From NCBI GenBank assembly GCA_037178625.1, contig CM074128.1, positions 3,162,001 through 3,226,000 of the forward strand: DNA of 64,000 nt, read 5' to 3'. Shown here one piece after another: positions 22,098 through 32,335 of the stretch; positions within the stretch are counted from its first letter, which is position 1, and each line of letters starts with the position of its first letter. Source of the DNA: Skeletonema tropicum (taxonomy: Eukaryota > Bacillariophyta > Thalassiosirophyceae > Thalassiosirales > Thalassiosiraceae). Below the pieces are notes generated by a model that searched no databases, was not told where the DNA came from, and saw only the letters and a list, made by a program, of their open reading frames with translations. A program made the position numbers and the translations under genes.

Positions 22098-22331
22098 CTC
22101 GCCGCTAGGCGTATCGGGATAGTGGGCGCGTGGGCTTGCCCACAAGAGGGACTTATTTGACAGGAGGCTTGACGGGAGATTTTGGTTGATTTTGAGTCGA
22201 TCGATATCCGGAGATTTTGCCCGCATTTTAGCTCATTTTCACCTGATTTTCTGCAGATGTGGGCCCCACGTGGGCACCGCCCACAAGAGGGTATGAAAAG
22301 CGCCCACTATCCCGATACGCCTACTCGCCGC
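22098..22331. mobile_element. MITE with 24-bp perfect terminal inverted repeats and 8-bp target duplication
   Basis: The element spans 22106-22323 (218 bp). Its ends start taggcgtatcgggatagtgg and are perfectly inverted over 24 bp (22106-22129 and 22300-22323). It is flanked on both sides by ctcgccgc (22098-22105 and 22324-22331), an 8-bp duplication; a preceding ta makes 10 bp identical if included. A sub-terminal gcccacaagaggg occurs twice in direct orientation. It is too short to encode a transposase. An 8-bp duplication and a TAG start are hAT-like. It lies immediately upstream of the ADH5 start codon. Confidence 0.9.
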
Positions 22332-23148
22332 CCGCATCGATGACGATTGACGATGATTTGGATTTTTGACGTGATGTGAAAGCGGACAACGGACAACAGT
22401 TGTCGGGACAGAGGACACTTCATCTCTGTCCGGGAGGAGGCTTCTCTTTTCGTGTCCGTTCGCCGCTCGCGCTACGACACTGCAAGTCATGTGTATTGCC
22501 GAGGCAGGGAAGAGGGAAGACACGCGTTTTTTATGTCACTAGCCTCGCTGACGCTCGTCTAGCCGCTGCGCGGGTTTTCTAAATAAGAGAGGAGGCACCG
22601 GCTATCTACTACGATATTGATTGTGTCTACTTATATACATAGCAGTATTCAAATAGTACGTTATGTAACACTTTAATAATTTTGTAATAAAGGTTGTACA
22701 TTGCCTTCTACGAATGCTGTGTAGTGATTACTGAGACACGGTTGGGAGAATATTGATTTATGTGAGAGTGATTATCTATGAAGAGGTTTAATGTGAACGT
22801 GTGGAAACGATTGAAGACAGAAACGGGGGGGGCAAGGGGTCAAATCAAGCCAATCAAAGAAAGAGTCGATCGAATCGAAAATGCCCGTGAAGGCCAAAGG
22901 ACACGCCAAAGGGCCCGGACCGACCGAACGACTTAGCTCCTCTCATTTTCATTTAGATTCAGCAAGAGCAGTTGGTAGATCTTGCATCCTTTTTTCTTCA
23001 TCTTGCTTCATCGATCTTGCTCCAAACACACTCATCGTTGGGCGGAGTGGCAGAATTATAATCGCGGTGGTAGCTTTGGAAAGTTTGCAACGAAGAAGAG
23101 CAAATCGCCATTATACGGTGAAGAAACAAAGTAGTTGTATTAACACAT
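22332..23148. other. Intergenic, about 0.8 kb
   Basis: Between the MITE/ADH5 promoter and the TPR gene. A GC-rich first half (to about 22580) gives way to AT-rich DNA. The frame at 22881-23189 is not supported as coding. Promoters of both divergent genes must lie here. Confidence 0.4.
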
Positions 23149-26100
23149 ATGTCCAAGTTCAAGAACAGAACTGGCCGCAGTTACGCTAGCGGCCACGACG
23201 ATGCATCTGATGTTATATCAGAGCTCTCAAATGATGAAACTGCCTCTCTTACATCACAACACTCAAAATCGAGTGCATTTCGATCCCGAATGACACGCTT
23301 TGGTAGGAAGAAGAGGAAGAAGGAAACTTCAGGCTCGGGCTCAACCCATTCGGCAGGAAGTGCTTCCAAGACTGATTCTAAGCCCACAACACCCAGAGCT
23401 GCAGCTTCAGCTGCATATGCAAGACCGCAAGCAGTCTCCCCTCCTGGATCGGTAAGCTCAGCTTCTTCTAGGCGTAGCAAACACGCAAACCAATCTGAAG
23501 AGAAGCGTCTTCAAAAGGATGCAAAATCCAGATTTAATATCGGGCTTGTGTATCTGAAAACTGGGGACTACACCAAAGCACAAGACAACCTAGAACACTC
23601 ACTATATTGTCACGTACAATTGGCAGGTCATAATCCCAAGCTTTACACCAACCAATCATTATACCAAATTGCGTCTGTGAGGGAAAAGCTCGGCGATTGC
23701 TATCTTGGAAACACTGATGTTGTTGATAAGGGCTTGGCCTTGGATCACTTTCAAGAGGCGAAGAGGTTGTTGTCCAGTGTCCATCCCGAAGATGCCCCTG
23801 ACAACGTCAAAGAGATGTTGGAACGCGTCGATGAGAAATTGAAACTTCCTGAGTTGAGACAATCTACCGTTCAGAGGAAGACGCCCCCCATTACGAAAAA
23901 GTATGAAATGCAGGGCAATGCAAAGGCGAAGAAAACTCTTGGTATTGGCGTCGCTGCCGCGGCAGTGGGAGGAGCTGCCGCAGGAGTTGCGGCGAATAAT
24001 AATGCACCTGTTGATGCTGCGGCCTCCACTTCTCCCACTCATCCCCATAAGAAGGGTCTAAAGGTTGGGTTTGAGAAGTTTGGCCAGAATATTGAGAAGC
24101 TTGGTAAAGAGGTCGGAACGGGTATAACAGGAGTTGGACTTGGTATCAAGAACGGATTTGAAGAAATACTGGGTCTGGATGATGGCGATGATGATGATAC
24201 AGTAGGTCTGAGATCTTCTATTGATGGTTTGCAGAGAGAAGAGGCAGAGGCGTTAAAACTGGCTATTTCTCATATGGATAGGGATAATCATCGCACAGCA
24301 TTGAATCACTTGCTAGAATTGAAGACGTGCAAAGCGATGGAAAACATTGCATTCCGTGCTTTGATGGCTCAGTATATGATGAGGGTTGCCGACAGTGCTA
24401 TGGAGTCATCGAAGACTGGTGTGGCTGTTGAATCATACGAAGAAGCACTTGCTACGTTCAAGACTTTTAGTTTTGACGAGGAAGATATGAGCAAAGCAGC
24501 GAAAGGTTGCATCAAGGGACACAAAATGATTGCAATTCAATGTGAGGGTTTTGGAGATTTTCGTTCGGCCATAGAGCAGAGACAGAGAACATGCGAGCTG
24601 TTGGAAAGTGAAAACAAGACCGTCCCAGCTTGCCAACAACTAATATCAATGGCATATAATTTTGGGAAACTAGAGCAGTATGACAAGAGCTCAGTGATAC
24701 TCTCAGATGCGTGTAGGAAACTCTTCAAGGGATTCAGCTCCCTCGAATATATGCCGTCAGATCGCCTAAGTCTCTTGGTAAAGGCTTACCATATGAAAGC
24801 CATTTGCCTCACCAGAATGGCGAAATGGAAACCTGCTTTAGATCAGTACGACGAACTCCTACCATTAGTCGCGAAAGAGTCAGGCAAGGGGAGCCTAGAA
24901 TATTTGTCGTCATCGATTCGCAAAGCAGCTATACTTGTGACTTTGAAGAACTATGCTGCTGCGACAGAGCTACTCAGAAACTACTTCCAGATGGCAGATA
25001 TCAGTACCAGCGCTGGTGATGAGCTGATAGTCGCACCTGCAGATCATTCCTTGGCCTTGGATACAAGTGCTGCTATTGATTTGAAACTTGGAAAGGTCGA
25101 CGAGGCCATATCAACATTTGAGAAGAAGCTAGAATTTCTAGAGCTACATTTACCTCATGATAAGGAAACGAAAAGTGACACAATGCACAAACTAGGCTGT
25201 TTGTTGTCCTACAAAAAGGATCACGAAAAAGCCCTTCCATTGTTGCAGAGCGCCCTTGACACGAGGAAGTTTTTGTATGACGGAAGGAACAAATTTTTGA
25301 TCGAGTCATCGTGGGCTGTCGCAGCTACAAACCAATCCCTCGGAGACACAGACAAAGCTTTAGTCGACTACGAGAAACTTTTGGAGAAGATAGATGTAGT
25401 CGAAGACTCTCCAATCAGTTCTGTTGTTGTCCAAATTTCGGCAGGAAAACTCTTCTTTGAAAACGGGAAGGTTGAAGCGGCGATAAGTTCTTTTACCAAA
25501 GCATTGGAGAGCGTCGAGACTCAAGGAGATAATGCTTTGAAGAAGAATATCATGTTGAATCTAGCCAACGCTTTATCAGCCAAAGGGGATATAGATGGCG
25601 CGTTTGAATTGTACGAACACCTTGAGCGGATGGGGAAGCGTAAAAGAAACCAGTTGTATTTCTTTGCATTGTACAACAAGAGTCTGCTGCTCATCAAAAT
25701 TGGCGAGAAAGAAGAAGCCAAAGATATTCTTTACGAAATCATAGAGACTCGCTCATCCAAAGCTGACGATACGAGAGGGAACGTGTACATTACGCTCGGC
25801 ACCCTAGCAGTGGAAGAGCAGCAGATAGAAAGCGGTCTGAAATATTACGAGGATGCTCTTGATATGTTTGTAGATGAACATTATGATTTATCATCCATCA
25901 CACAAACAAAAAAGTTAATGGCGATGGCGTATTTAGAAGCAAAAAAGTATGACATGGCCATTGCCATTCTTGAAGATGTATTGACAGAATTGTCGCAACC
26001 AGGGATGGATCGAAAATTTTATCATCTTATGAAGGCGGAAGTTTGGAACTGCATGTCAAAGGTGTATCAACGTCGTGACGATCATTCATCTGCGAAGAAC

Positions 26101-26577
26101 TTTGCAAAACTAGGTAAGCAAAAACTGTTTACATGACTGCTTATGGATATGGTTTATGCTCACATGTTATGGATCCTCTTGTTCTACTCAGCTTTACAAA
26201 CGTACAAATCTGAACTTGGCGAAAGACATCCTGTTACCTTGAGGAATGTATCTAATGTCTCGGTGCTCCTTCTCGAAGAAGCAGAAGGACTGCCAAAATC
26301 AGAAGCAAAGCCAATCATTGACGCAGCCAAATTTGAAATGGAGGGTGCGCTGGGGGCATTTTTGAGCCTCAACGACTCGTGGACTTATCGCTTCGATGTA
26401 GCGTCATTAAAAACAAATCTAGGACTCGTTGCCGTCTGGCAAGGAAAGCCAAAGAAAGCGAGAAAACTACTAAAACAAATATATGATATAGAAGTGCCAG
26501 AAGATAGCATGCTGGAAAAGCGAATAACGACTCTTGAGGTGCTGCTCGAAAAGATGGAGAAGGAGAAGAAAAAATGA
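23149..26577 (+). CDS. Large TPR protein (kinesin-light-chain-like repeats)
   Basis: Two exons, 23149-26113 and 26192-26577, with a 78-bp intron (gtaagc...tactcag); 1116 aa. Residues 1-110 are basic and Ser-rich with FGRKKRKKE. TPR units follow from about 118 (FNIGLVYLKTGDYTKAQDNLEHSLY). Residues 265-345 contain an Ala/Gly-rich hydrophobic segment (GIGVAAAAVGGAAAGVAA) and a GFEKFGQNIEKLGKEVGTG amphipathic helix. A second long TPR array then runs from about 365 to the end, finishing with a SELGERHPVTLRNVSNVSVL unit spliced from exon 2, the kinesin-light-chain style of 42-residue TPR. There is no catalytic domain. A membrane-associated scaffold is possible because of the hydrophobic segment; this is inference. 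Confidence 0.88.
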
Positions 26578-26689
26578 ATAGATCATGTCGTCGTGCCTGT
26601 ATGGTAATCAAAATAATAGTGAAGCTTAGTTATTGGTGGAGTTTCCGGCTTCCAGACAGAATGTAGCTGTCAGCATCTCTCATTTACTA

Positions 26690-27445
26690 TCAGATGTATA
26701 GAATAGTTCCATATTCATATGCCTTTCTACATGCCAGCCAAACAAAATTTGACGAAGTCAACAGCATTTGGTTGTCTTTTAATCGGATGAATTTATCTTC
26801 GCGATCATCTCCACTTCGACAGCAATCCCCACAGGGTAACGCGTTCGTACCAATCGCACTCCTCGCATGAGAGCCACCGACATCTTTTCCAAGCACCTCC
26901 CCAATTACATCACTAGCTCCGTTCATGACAAGGTGTTGTTCTGTAAAATCAGAATGCGACCTGACAATTCCAAACAATTTAATTACTTTTACTACTCCTG
27001 ATAAATCACTTCCCTGTGACTCCATGTATGAATTTAGCGTTGAAAGAAGATTGAGAGCGCAATGTTGAGCAGCTTCGTAGCCCTGCTCCGTAGTCAAATC
27101 CCCTCCACATGCTCCAACTACAAGACTTCCGTCTGCCTTCATCGGCAGATGTCCACTGAGATACAACAGATCACCATCCCGATGAAGCAATTGATAATTT
27201 GCCTTTGGAGCTCCAGCAGGAGGAAGAACCAAGCCGAGTTTTGTTAGGCGAGCGTTGATATCTTCCATGCTTTGAGGTTGATTCTCTTCTGAAGATGATG
27301 TAGAAGCTCTGAATGTTTTGTAGGCAGAGCAGCGGCGTTGTCGAGGAGAAGGAGAGATGCCGTGAAATGCAGAACAGGAACCCAGCAAAAGAGATGATAC
27401 AAATCCAAAAGTGATGGCAAAGCTAATGCTTCTATCCAACATCAT
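26690..27445 (-). CDS. Plastid-targeted RidA/YjgF-family protein with a C-terminal frameshift
   Basis: ATG at 27445. A signal peptide ends in S-C-S-A-F, the plastid motif, and a Ser-rich transit region follows. From about residue 65 the sequence matches the YjgF/RidA subgroup found next to amino-acid enzymes: ANYQLLHRDGDLLYLSGHLP, LTTEQGYEAAQHCALNLLST, VVKVIKLFGIVRS, LVMNGASDVIGEVLG, HARSAIGTNALP. RidA proteins hydrolyse reactive enamine/imine intermediates. The family should end ALP-x-x-x-x-VEVE. Here that ending lies in the next frame: one extra C in the CCC at 26834-26836 (minus) shifts the reading frame, and the shifted frame gives PVGIAVEVEMIAKINSSD with a stop at 26779. As written, the frame runs on to 26690 with unrelated sequence. 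Either an assembly error or a real C-terminal change. Confidence 0.8.
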   Translation of the reverse strand: MMLDRSISFAITFGFVSSLLLGSCSAFHGISPSPRQRRCSAYKTFRASTSSSEENQPQSMEDINARLTKLGLVLPPAGAPKANYQLLHRDGDLLYLSGHLPMKADGSLVVGACGGDLTTEQGYEAAQHCALNLLSTLNSYMESQGSDLSGVVKVIKLFGIVRSHSDFTEQHLVMNGASDVIGEVLGKDVGGSHARSAIGTNALPCGDCCRSGDDREDKFIRLKDNQMLLTSSNFVWLACRKAYEYGTILYI

Positions 27446-28093
27446 GCAAATCTAAGGATCAGCTTTGCATAGTGCAGCGATGTTATTCTACTGATGTAAA
27501 AGATACGCTGCTGCGCCAAAAGACACATAGGTACAGTGCTACTTAAGTACGTGTTGATTAGGGTGTCCAAGCACCAATTTTCTACGCCAAATTCCCACTT
27601 TCCCACCCCAGAATCCCACGCCGACGTGGGATTCTGAAAATCAGAATCCTACGTCCACCCCAGAATCCCACGTCGACGTAGGATTCTACTTTTCCACTTT
27701 CCCACCTCAGAATCCCACGCATTTTTTTTTTGTGCGGGGAGTATCGTTCAGGCCCTCGGAAAGTGGGAATTTGGGGGTGGAAAAGTGATGCTTGGACACA
27801 AATGGGAATTTGGAACCCAGATTCCTCCCAGATTCCCACCTCGGAATCCGAGGTAGGAATCCTACGTGGGAAAGTAGGAATCCTATGCTCTGCTTGGACA
27901 CCCTATTTGATGCATGCATAATGCAATGCGGTAAGCGTAAGTTTAGAGTTGTCGTGGCGAGGAATCCCATCTATCGCACGCCCATGACCAAAAGTGGAGC
28001 AGCCTTTCTGCTAAAAGAGAAAACACTGATTCACGAACATGATGATCAAGCAAAGTCAAGGTAAAAGGCCAGCTACAAGCTACAACTCTCTTC
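27446..28093. other. Divergent intergenic region containing a MITE
   Basis: 648 bp between the RidA-like gene (minus) and the TBC gene (plus). More than half is the element at 27559-27905. No gene otherwise. Confidence 0.5.
27559..27905. mobile_element. MITE-like element with 15-bp terminal inverted repeats
   Basis: Ends tagggtgtccaagca (27559-27573) and tgcttggacaccctа-type complement (27891-27905) are perfect inverted repeats. The interior is packed with direct and inverted copies of agaatcccacgt-like 10-14-mers and a third partial end (atgcttggacaca at 27788). The flanks both read ttgat (27554-27558; 27907-27911, one base away), a possible target duplication. No coding capacity. Confidence 0.75.
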
Positions 28094-30886
28094 ATGTCTG
28101 CAGTTGAGTGTGTATGTAATTACCTCCTTCGATCATCATTACCTGTTGGGCCTTCGACTCTGATATTAGCAAGGGCCGCAGCACCACAGCTTCATGCGTA
28201 TATGCTTTCGAATTGGTCAACTCAATCAACAAAAATGGATCATCGCAAAAAGCGTGTGAAGAAAAAGATGAGGAAGTTCACCTCAAGAAGGAACAAGCTA
28301 TCTTCGGCTGCCATGTGTGATTTGTCAGCTCCCTCTGATGGGTTCGATGTGTCAATGGCTACGAATCTCTTCGAAGAGTCAATATGTAAAAATATGAATT
28401 GGGATAATGACGAAGAAGATACCGTCAACATCACCGAGACCGAGGCAGCGGCCGGATGCGATGAGACTGCAATATTTCTTTTCCCAGATGAGCACGAGAT
28501 GGAAAGAATAAGAGACGAATTTGAGTCCGGAGTGAGAGTATCATGCCGCAAGCATTATCTGAGGGGGAAAGCCACAGAATATGTATTTACTGGACGTGAT
28601 GCTGTCAACTTCCTGCTGAACAATGGATATGCAAATACTAGAGCGAACGCTCTAACGTTAGGGCGTTCACTTGCATATGAGTTTGCACTTTTTACACATG
28701 TGACAAACGATTACGATCTTGAAGATAAGAATCATCTCTACAAATTCATACCACGTGATCAACGGCAAATTTTTCCAAGTGGGTGTGGCGGCTGTCCCCT
28801 AACACTAAGATACATTGCCGAAGCATTTGAAGAAGGTATAGAGGTAAACAAAAACTCGTTTGTCGGCAGAGATGCAGTTACGTTTCTTGTTACGTCTCGT
28901 CTTGCCAAAACTAGACAAGATGCTGTTAGAATTGGTCAAATTCTTCTGCAGCAGTTTGGTCTGTTCCATCATAGTGATGTTGGAAAAAACAAGCATAATA
29001 CCTTTAAAGACAAGCGGTGCACATACAAATTTATCCCGCAGAAGCACAGGATTCAAGTAAATAACATTGTACGCCGAGATTCAATTTCAATAGAAGAGTT
29101 ATCGAATCAATTTCAGGAAGCGGTCAAGCCTAGTAATGGGTCTTTTCAGCTGCAAAACTACACGTTTTCGGGTGAAAGTGCTATAGATGCAGTGATAAAT
29201 GCGGGCCTGGTGACTTCGCGTAGCGAAGCAATTAACCTAGGACAAAGGTTGGTATCACATGGTGAAATAGAATGCATTCAAGGCGGAGAAAAGGCATTCT
29301 TCGATCGACCCAATGTTTACTACTGCTACTGCAACACAAGTTTGCAATGGCTAGGAAGCGGCGATGATGGTCCATCAGACCAAAGTCTGATGTCTAAGGT
29401 AGTGGAAGAAGAATTTGTTGCGATTGACAAAGATTACAATATTTGTCGAGAAGAAGAAGGGAAGGCAAATAAAGATGAGACAGGCAAGAATCATTCAGGA
29501 GTTGAAAATGGAGAGAGGAGTGGTAAAGATCGCAACGGGTCTGACGATAAGGGCGACGTATGTTATGAGGATAGCGCTGATGCGGCTGATGACGAAGAAA
29601 CTAATATACCTGAAATGAATGTCGAGAAGCTTATTCAAGATATAGCTGGTGGCAATCTACCCGTGATGAATCAATCTAGTGACGACGGATCAAGATGTTA
29701 TGACAAGTTTGGGTTTATTGTTGAGGATAACAAGGAGGACGATTGTGATGCAGATGCCATTTCTGATAGTGGCTGCAGCGTGCAGAAAAGGAATAGCCAA
29801 GAAAGCTCTGAAGCACTTGAACCGCTTGACGTCGAGGGATGGCGTCTATTGCTTGATAGCTGTGCATTGACATCATCTGGTGAGTGTCCAGAAGGATCCC
29901 AAGAAACACTCAAGTACTACATGCGACTCGGCCTGCCTGACGCAATCAGAGGTAGAGCGTGGTCCGTGATATCTGCGGTCGATACGGTGCTGAATGCTAG
30001 AGACGGAGACTACCAATGCATAGTTGAAGAAGCGGTCCGGAGAATGGAAAGCAAAGAAGATAAGAATGCCTCTCAAATCGAAAGAGACCTCCGGCGTACC
30101 TTTCCTACCCATTACTTGTTCCACTCAAAGAGTGAAGAGGAGGATATGATGAATTCTTCAGCAATTTTGTGCGAAGACTTCACGCCCGACGGCATCGATG
30201 CGTTGAGGCGTATACTCTACGCTTATAGCATTTATGACGAGGAGATTGGCTACTGTCAAGGAATGAATTTCATCGCCGCCATGTTTTTGACTTTCCTACC
30301 CGAAGAAGAATCATTTTGGTTCTTAGTCGTCATCATGAATGATGACCCGTATGGCATGAGAGAAATGTTCACAAAAGATATGTCTGGATCGCTCGAAACT
30401 CTTTACGTCGCTGATAGACTCGTACAAAAGCTTCTCCCAGACTTACATCAACACCTCAACAACGAGGGGATAAACATTTCAATGTATGCTTGTCAGTGGC
30501 TAATGACGCTCTTCTCAAGCAACTTCAACTTTGACTTGGTTTCAAAAGTCTGGGATAACTTCCTAGTGGAGGGTTGGAAAGTAGTGTATCGAGTCTTCGT
30601 TGCCTTACTAGCTTCATGCGAACAAGAGCTACTGAATCTTCCTTTTGAGCACATTCTAACTTTCCTTCGAGATAAACTCCCTGGAAGAGTGGATGGGCAA
30701 TCTATTCTAGCCGCATCACTTGAAATCCGCCTAAGGAGCAAATATATCAGAAAGTATACAAAAGAGTTCAGCCTTATGCAAAGTAGTGAGCAGGTTCACA
30801 AACGAGGCTCACCTGGATCAACCGGGTTGGTCAAGCATCGAGGCAAAAAGTTTGTTCAAAAGTTGTCGAAGGTTGGCAGTACTTAA
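28094..30886 (+). CDS. DEP-TBC domain RabGAP
   Basis: 930 aa, single exon, ATG at 28094. Three DEP domains lie in a row: residues about 145-218 (YVFTGRDAVNFLLNNGYANT), 235-315 (FVGRDAVTFLVTSRLAKTRQ) and 340-415 (YTFSGESAIDAVINAGLVTS). An acidic linker follows, then a TBC domain (about 605-860) starting LRLGLPDAIRGRAW. Both catalytic fingers are intact: the arginine in IERDLRRTFP (about 661) and the glutamine in YCQGMNF (about 719). TBC domains accelerate GTP hydrolysis by Rab GTPases in vesicle traffic; DEP domains give membrane or phosphoinositide/GPCR-type recruitment. Three DEPs before a TBC is an unusual arrangement. The tail is basic. It converges on ccdA with 38 bp between stops. Confidence 0.92.
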   Translation: MSAVECVCNYLLRSSLPVGPSTLILARAAAPQLHAYMLSNWSTQSTKMDHRKKRVKKKMRKFTSRRNKLSSAAMCDLSAPSDGFDVSMATNLFEESICKNMNWDNDEEDTVNITETEAAAGCDETAIFLFPDEHEMERIRDEFESGVRVSCRKHYLRGKATEYVFTGRDAVNFLLNNGYANTRANALTLGRSLAYEFALFTHVTNDYDLEDKNHLYKFIPRDQRQIFPSGCGGCPLTLRYIAEAFEEGIEVNKNSFVGRDAVTFLVTSRLAKTRQDAVRIGQILLQQFGLFHHSDVGKNKHNTFKDKRCTYKFIPQKHRIQVNNIVRRDSISIEELSNQFQEAVKPSNGSFQLQNYTFSGESAIDAVINAGLVTSRSEAINLGQRLVSHGEIECIQGGEKAFFDRPNVYYCYCNTSLQWLGSGDDGPSDQSLMSKVVEEEFVAIDKDYNICREEEGKANKDETGKNHSGVENGERSGKDRNGSDDKGDVCYEDSADAADDEETNIPEMNVEKLIQDIAGGNLPVMNQSSDDGSRCYDKFGFIVEDNKEDDCDADAISDSGCSVQKRNSQESSEALEPLDVEGWRLLLDSCALTSSGECPEGSQETLKYYMRLGLPDAIRGRAWSVISAVDTVLNARDGDYQCIVEEAVRRMESKEDKNASQIERDLRRTFPTHYLFHSKSEEEDMMNSSAILCEDFTPDGIDALRRILYAYSIYDEEIGYCQGMNFIAAMFLTFLPEEESFWFLVVIMNDDPYGMREMFTKDMSGSLETLYVADRLVQKLLPDLHQHLNNEGINISMYACQWLMTLFSSNFNFDLVSKVWDNFLVEGWKVVYRVFVALLASCEQELLNLPFEHILTFLRDKLPGRVDGQSILAASLEIRLRSKYIRKYTKEFSLMQSSEQVHKRGSPGSTGLVKHRGKKFVQKLSKVGST

Positions 30887-30924
30887 CTTAAGAATACTGA
30901 TATGATTGAATTTGGGGTTAAACA

Positions 30925-32049
30925 TTACTCAATGATAGGAGCCAATCCAGCTAGGCTTGGGTCACCAAGTAACGCCACAAGAAACCCATTCAAACCAAAA
31001 GCAATGAGCACGCCACCTGACAGTGGTGTAACTAATTGTCCAATGATTGATCCTATGCTGTCCCCACGTACACTCTTTTGCAAGTTTACCAAAGCTTGAC
31101 CACCTGTAGCGCCTACAACAAGAAGAGGAGTACTGTAGCCAAGTGTATACGTCAGCATCCAACTAGCTCCCTTCCATGTCTCACCATCCGATGCGCTTGA
31201 TGCAAGAAAAGCCAATAGTGATGCTAAGACTGGAGTGGCACAGGGGCTAGCCACAAGGGCTGAGGTGCCTCCGAGAAGACACACACGTAACAGTGCGGCG
31301 AACTCATTTCCACTCGACTCTTCATCTGCTATTATTTCATCTTCTTGCTTGTTTTGTAATGTATCTAACATCAAGCCACCGTTCTCGTCAAATAAACTTC
31401 CATTGGCCCCACCGCTACTACCCTTGGAATCAAATGCTGCGCGAAACTTGAAGTCCAAGCTAGGCAACGGTATCTGAATCAGCTCTAACAATTGCAACCC
31501 CATCATTACACAGACTAGAGAGCTCGCCGCTGCAATAAGAAGTGATCCAAGTGTTTCGCCACCTTCTCCTCCAGCACTACCCCCAAATACACCCCCAATG
31601 GCGCTGGCACTAACTCCCAATGCAGTAAAAACTACGGCCAACCCAGTTGCAAATGCCAATGTTGGGAGAACTGTATTTTTATCTTGTCGCTCTTGAGCTG
31701 CATTTGTAATGTATGATACTGTAATGGGCAGAAGACCCAGCGAACATGGACTGAAGCTTGTCCATAAGCCGGCAGTGTAGAGTATCAGCAGAGATTGAAG
31801 CTGTCCACTTGATCCAGTGGATGTGCCTGGCGAGATGACCGAGTCTGCTAACGAGGATGCTATGTTTTGTGCATTGAAAATAACATCTTCTGCTCCAGGA
31901 AATAGTGGAATTGCCTCCAAGGAAGAAGAAGATGCTGTTGTTTTTATTATTCTATTTCTTTGTAATTGCGTAGGAGCGAATGCGAAAGCTCCAGGATAAA
32001 CACAACAGCCTGTGCACACGAGACATATTAGGCGTAGGACAACTTGCAT
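30925..32049 (-). CDS. ccdA: Plastid CcdA: thiol-disulfide transporter for cytochrome c assembly
   Basis: 374 aa, ATG at 32049. The N-terminal signal peptide runs into A-F-A-F-A-P-T, the diatom plastid import motif. Six or so hydrophobic segments follow. The two reactive cysteines of the CcdA/DsbD transmembrane family are present in FSPCSLGLLP (about residue 101) and ASPCATPVLASLL (about 265), each at the start of a membrane helix, in the pseudo-symmetric arrangement of the family. CcdA carries reducing equivalents from the stroma across the thylakoid membrane so that haem can be attached to cytochromes f and c6. An acidic insertion of about 50 residues (around 205-255) between the two halves is longer than in bacterial CcdA. 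Confidence 0.9.
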   Translation of the reverse strand: MQVVLRLICLVCTGCCVYPGAFAFAPTQLQRNRIIKTTASSSSLEAIPLFPGAEDVIFNAQNIASSLADSVISPGTSTGSSGQLQSLLILYTAGLWTSFSPCSLGLLPITVSYITNAAQERQDKNTVLPTLAFATGLAVVFTALGVSASAIGGVFGGSAGGEGGETLGSLLIAAASSLVCVMMGLQLLELIQIPLPSLDFKFRAAFDSKGSSGGANGSLFDENGGLMLDTLQNKQEDEIIADEESSGNEFAALLRVCLLGGTSALVASPCATPVLASLLAFLASSASDGETWKGASWMLTYTLGYSTPLLVVGATGGQALVNLQKSVRGDSIGSIIGQLVTPLSGGVLIAFGLNGFLVALLGDPSLAGLAPIIE

Positions 32050-32335
32050 CTTGCTGCTGTTAGGGGCTCTGCGAGTCAGATTACACCATTATGACATTCC
32101 ATATTATTTTCATCGTCATCGAAAAAGATGAGGGCGGCTGCGGGCTGGAGGACGCATGGAAGGTGAGCGAGGGCTGGAACCCTTTTTGCCTCCCCAAAAC
32201 ATCACCCACCCACTGCCATCCCACTCTCTGAGATGCGTGCAATGTTGTTGTTGATGGCACCATTATCGTATGACGACATGAGTACTGGGTACAGTAAACT
32301 GTGAACGAAGTCACTGCTTCGATAACATCATCATC
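32050..32335. other. Divergent intergenic region, 286 bp
   Basis: Between ccdA and the SET gene; expected to hold both promoters. No repeat or gene seen. Confidence 0.4.

Noticed and set aside
22881..23189. 102-codon plus-strand frame upstream of the large TPR gene
   Set aside because: It overlaps the well-supported start at 23149 in another frame and has no family features.
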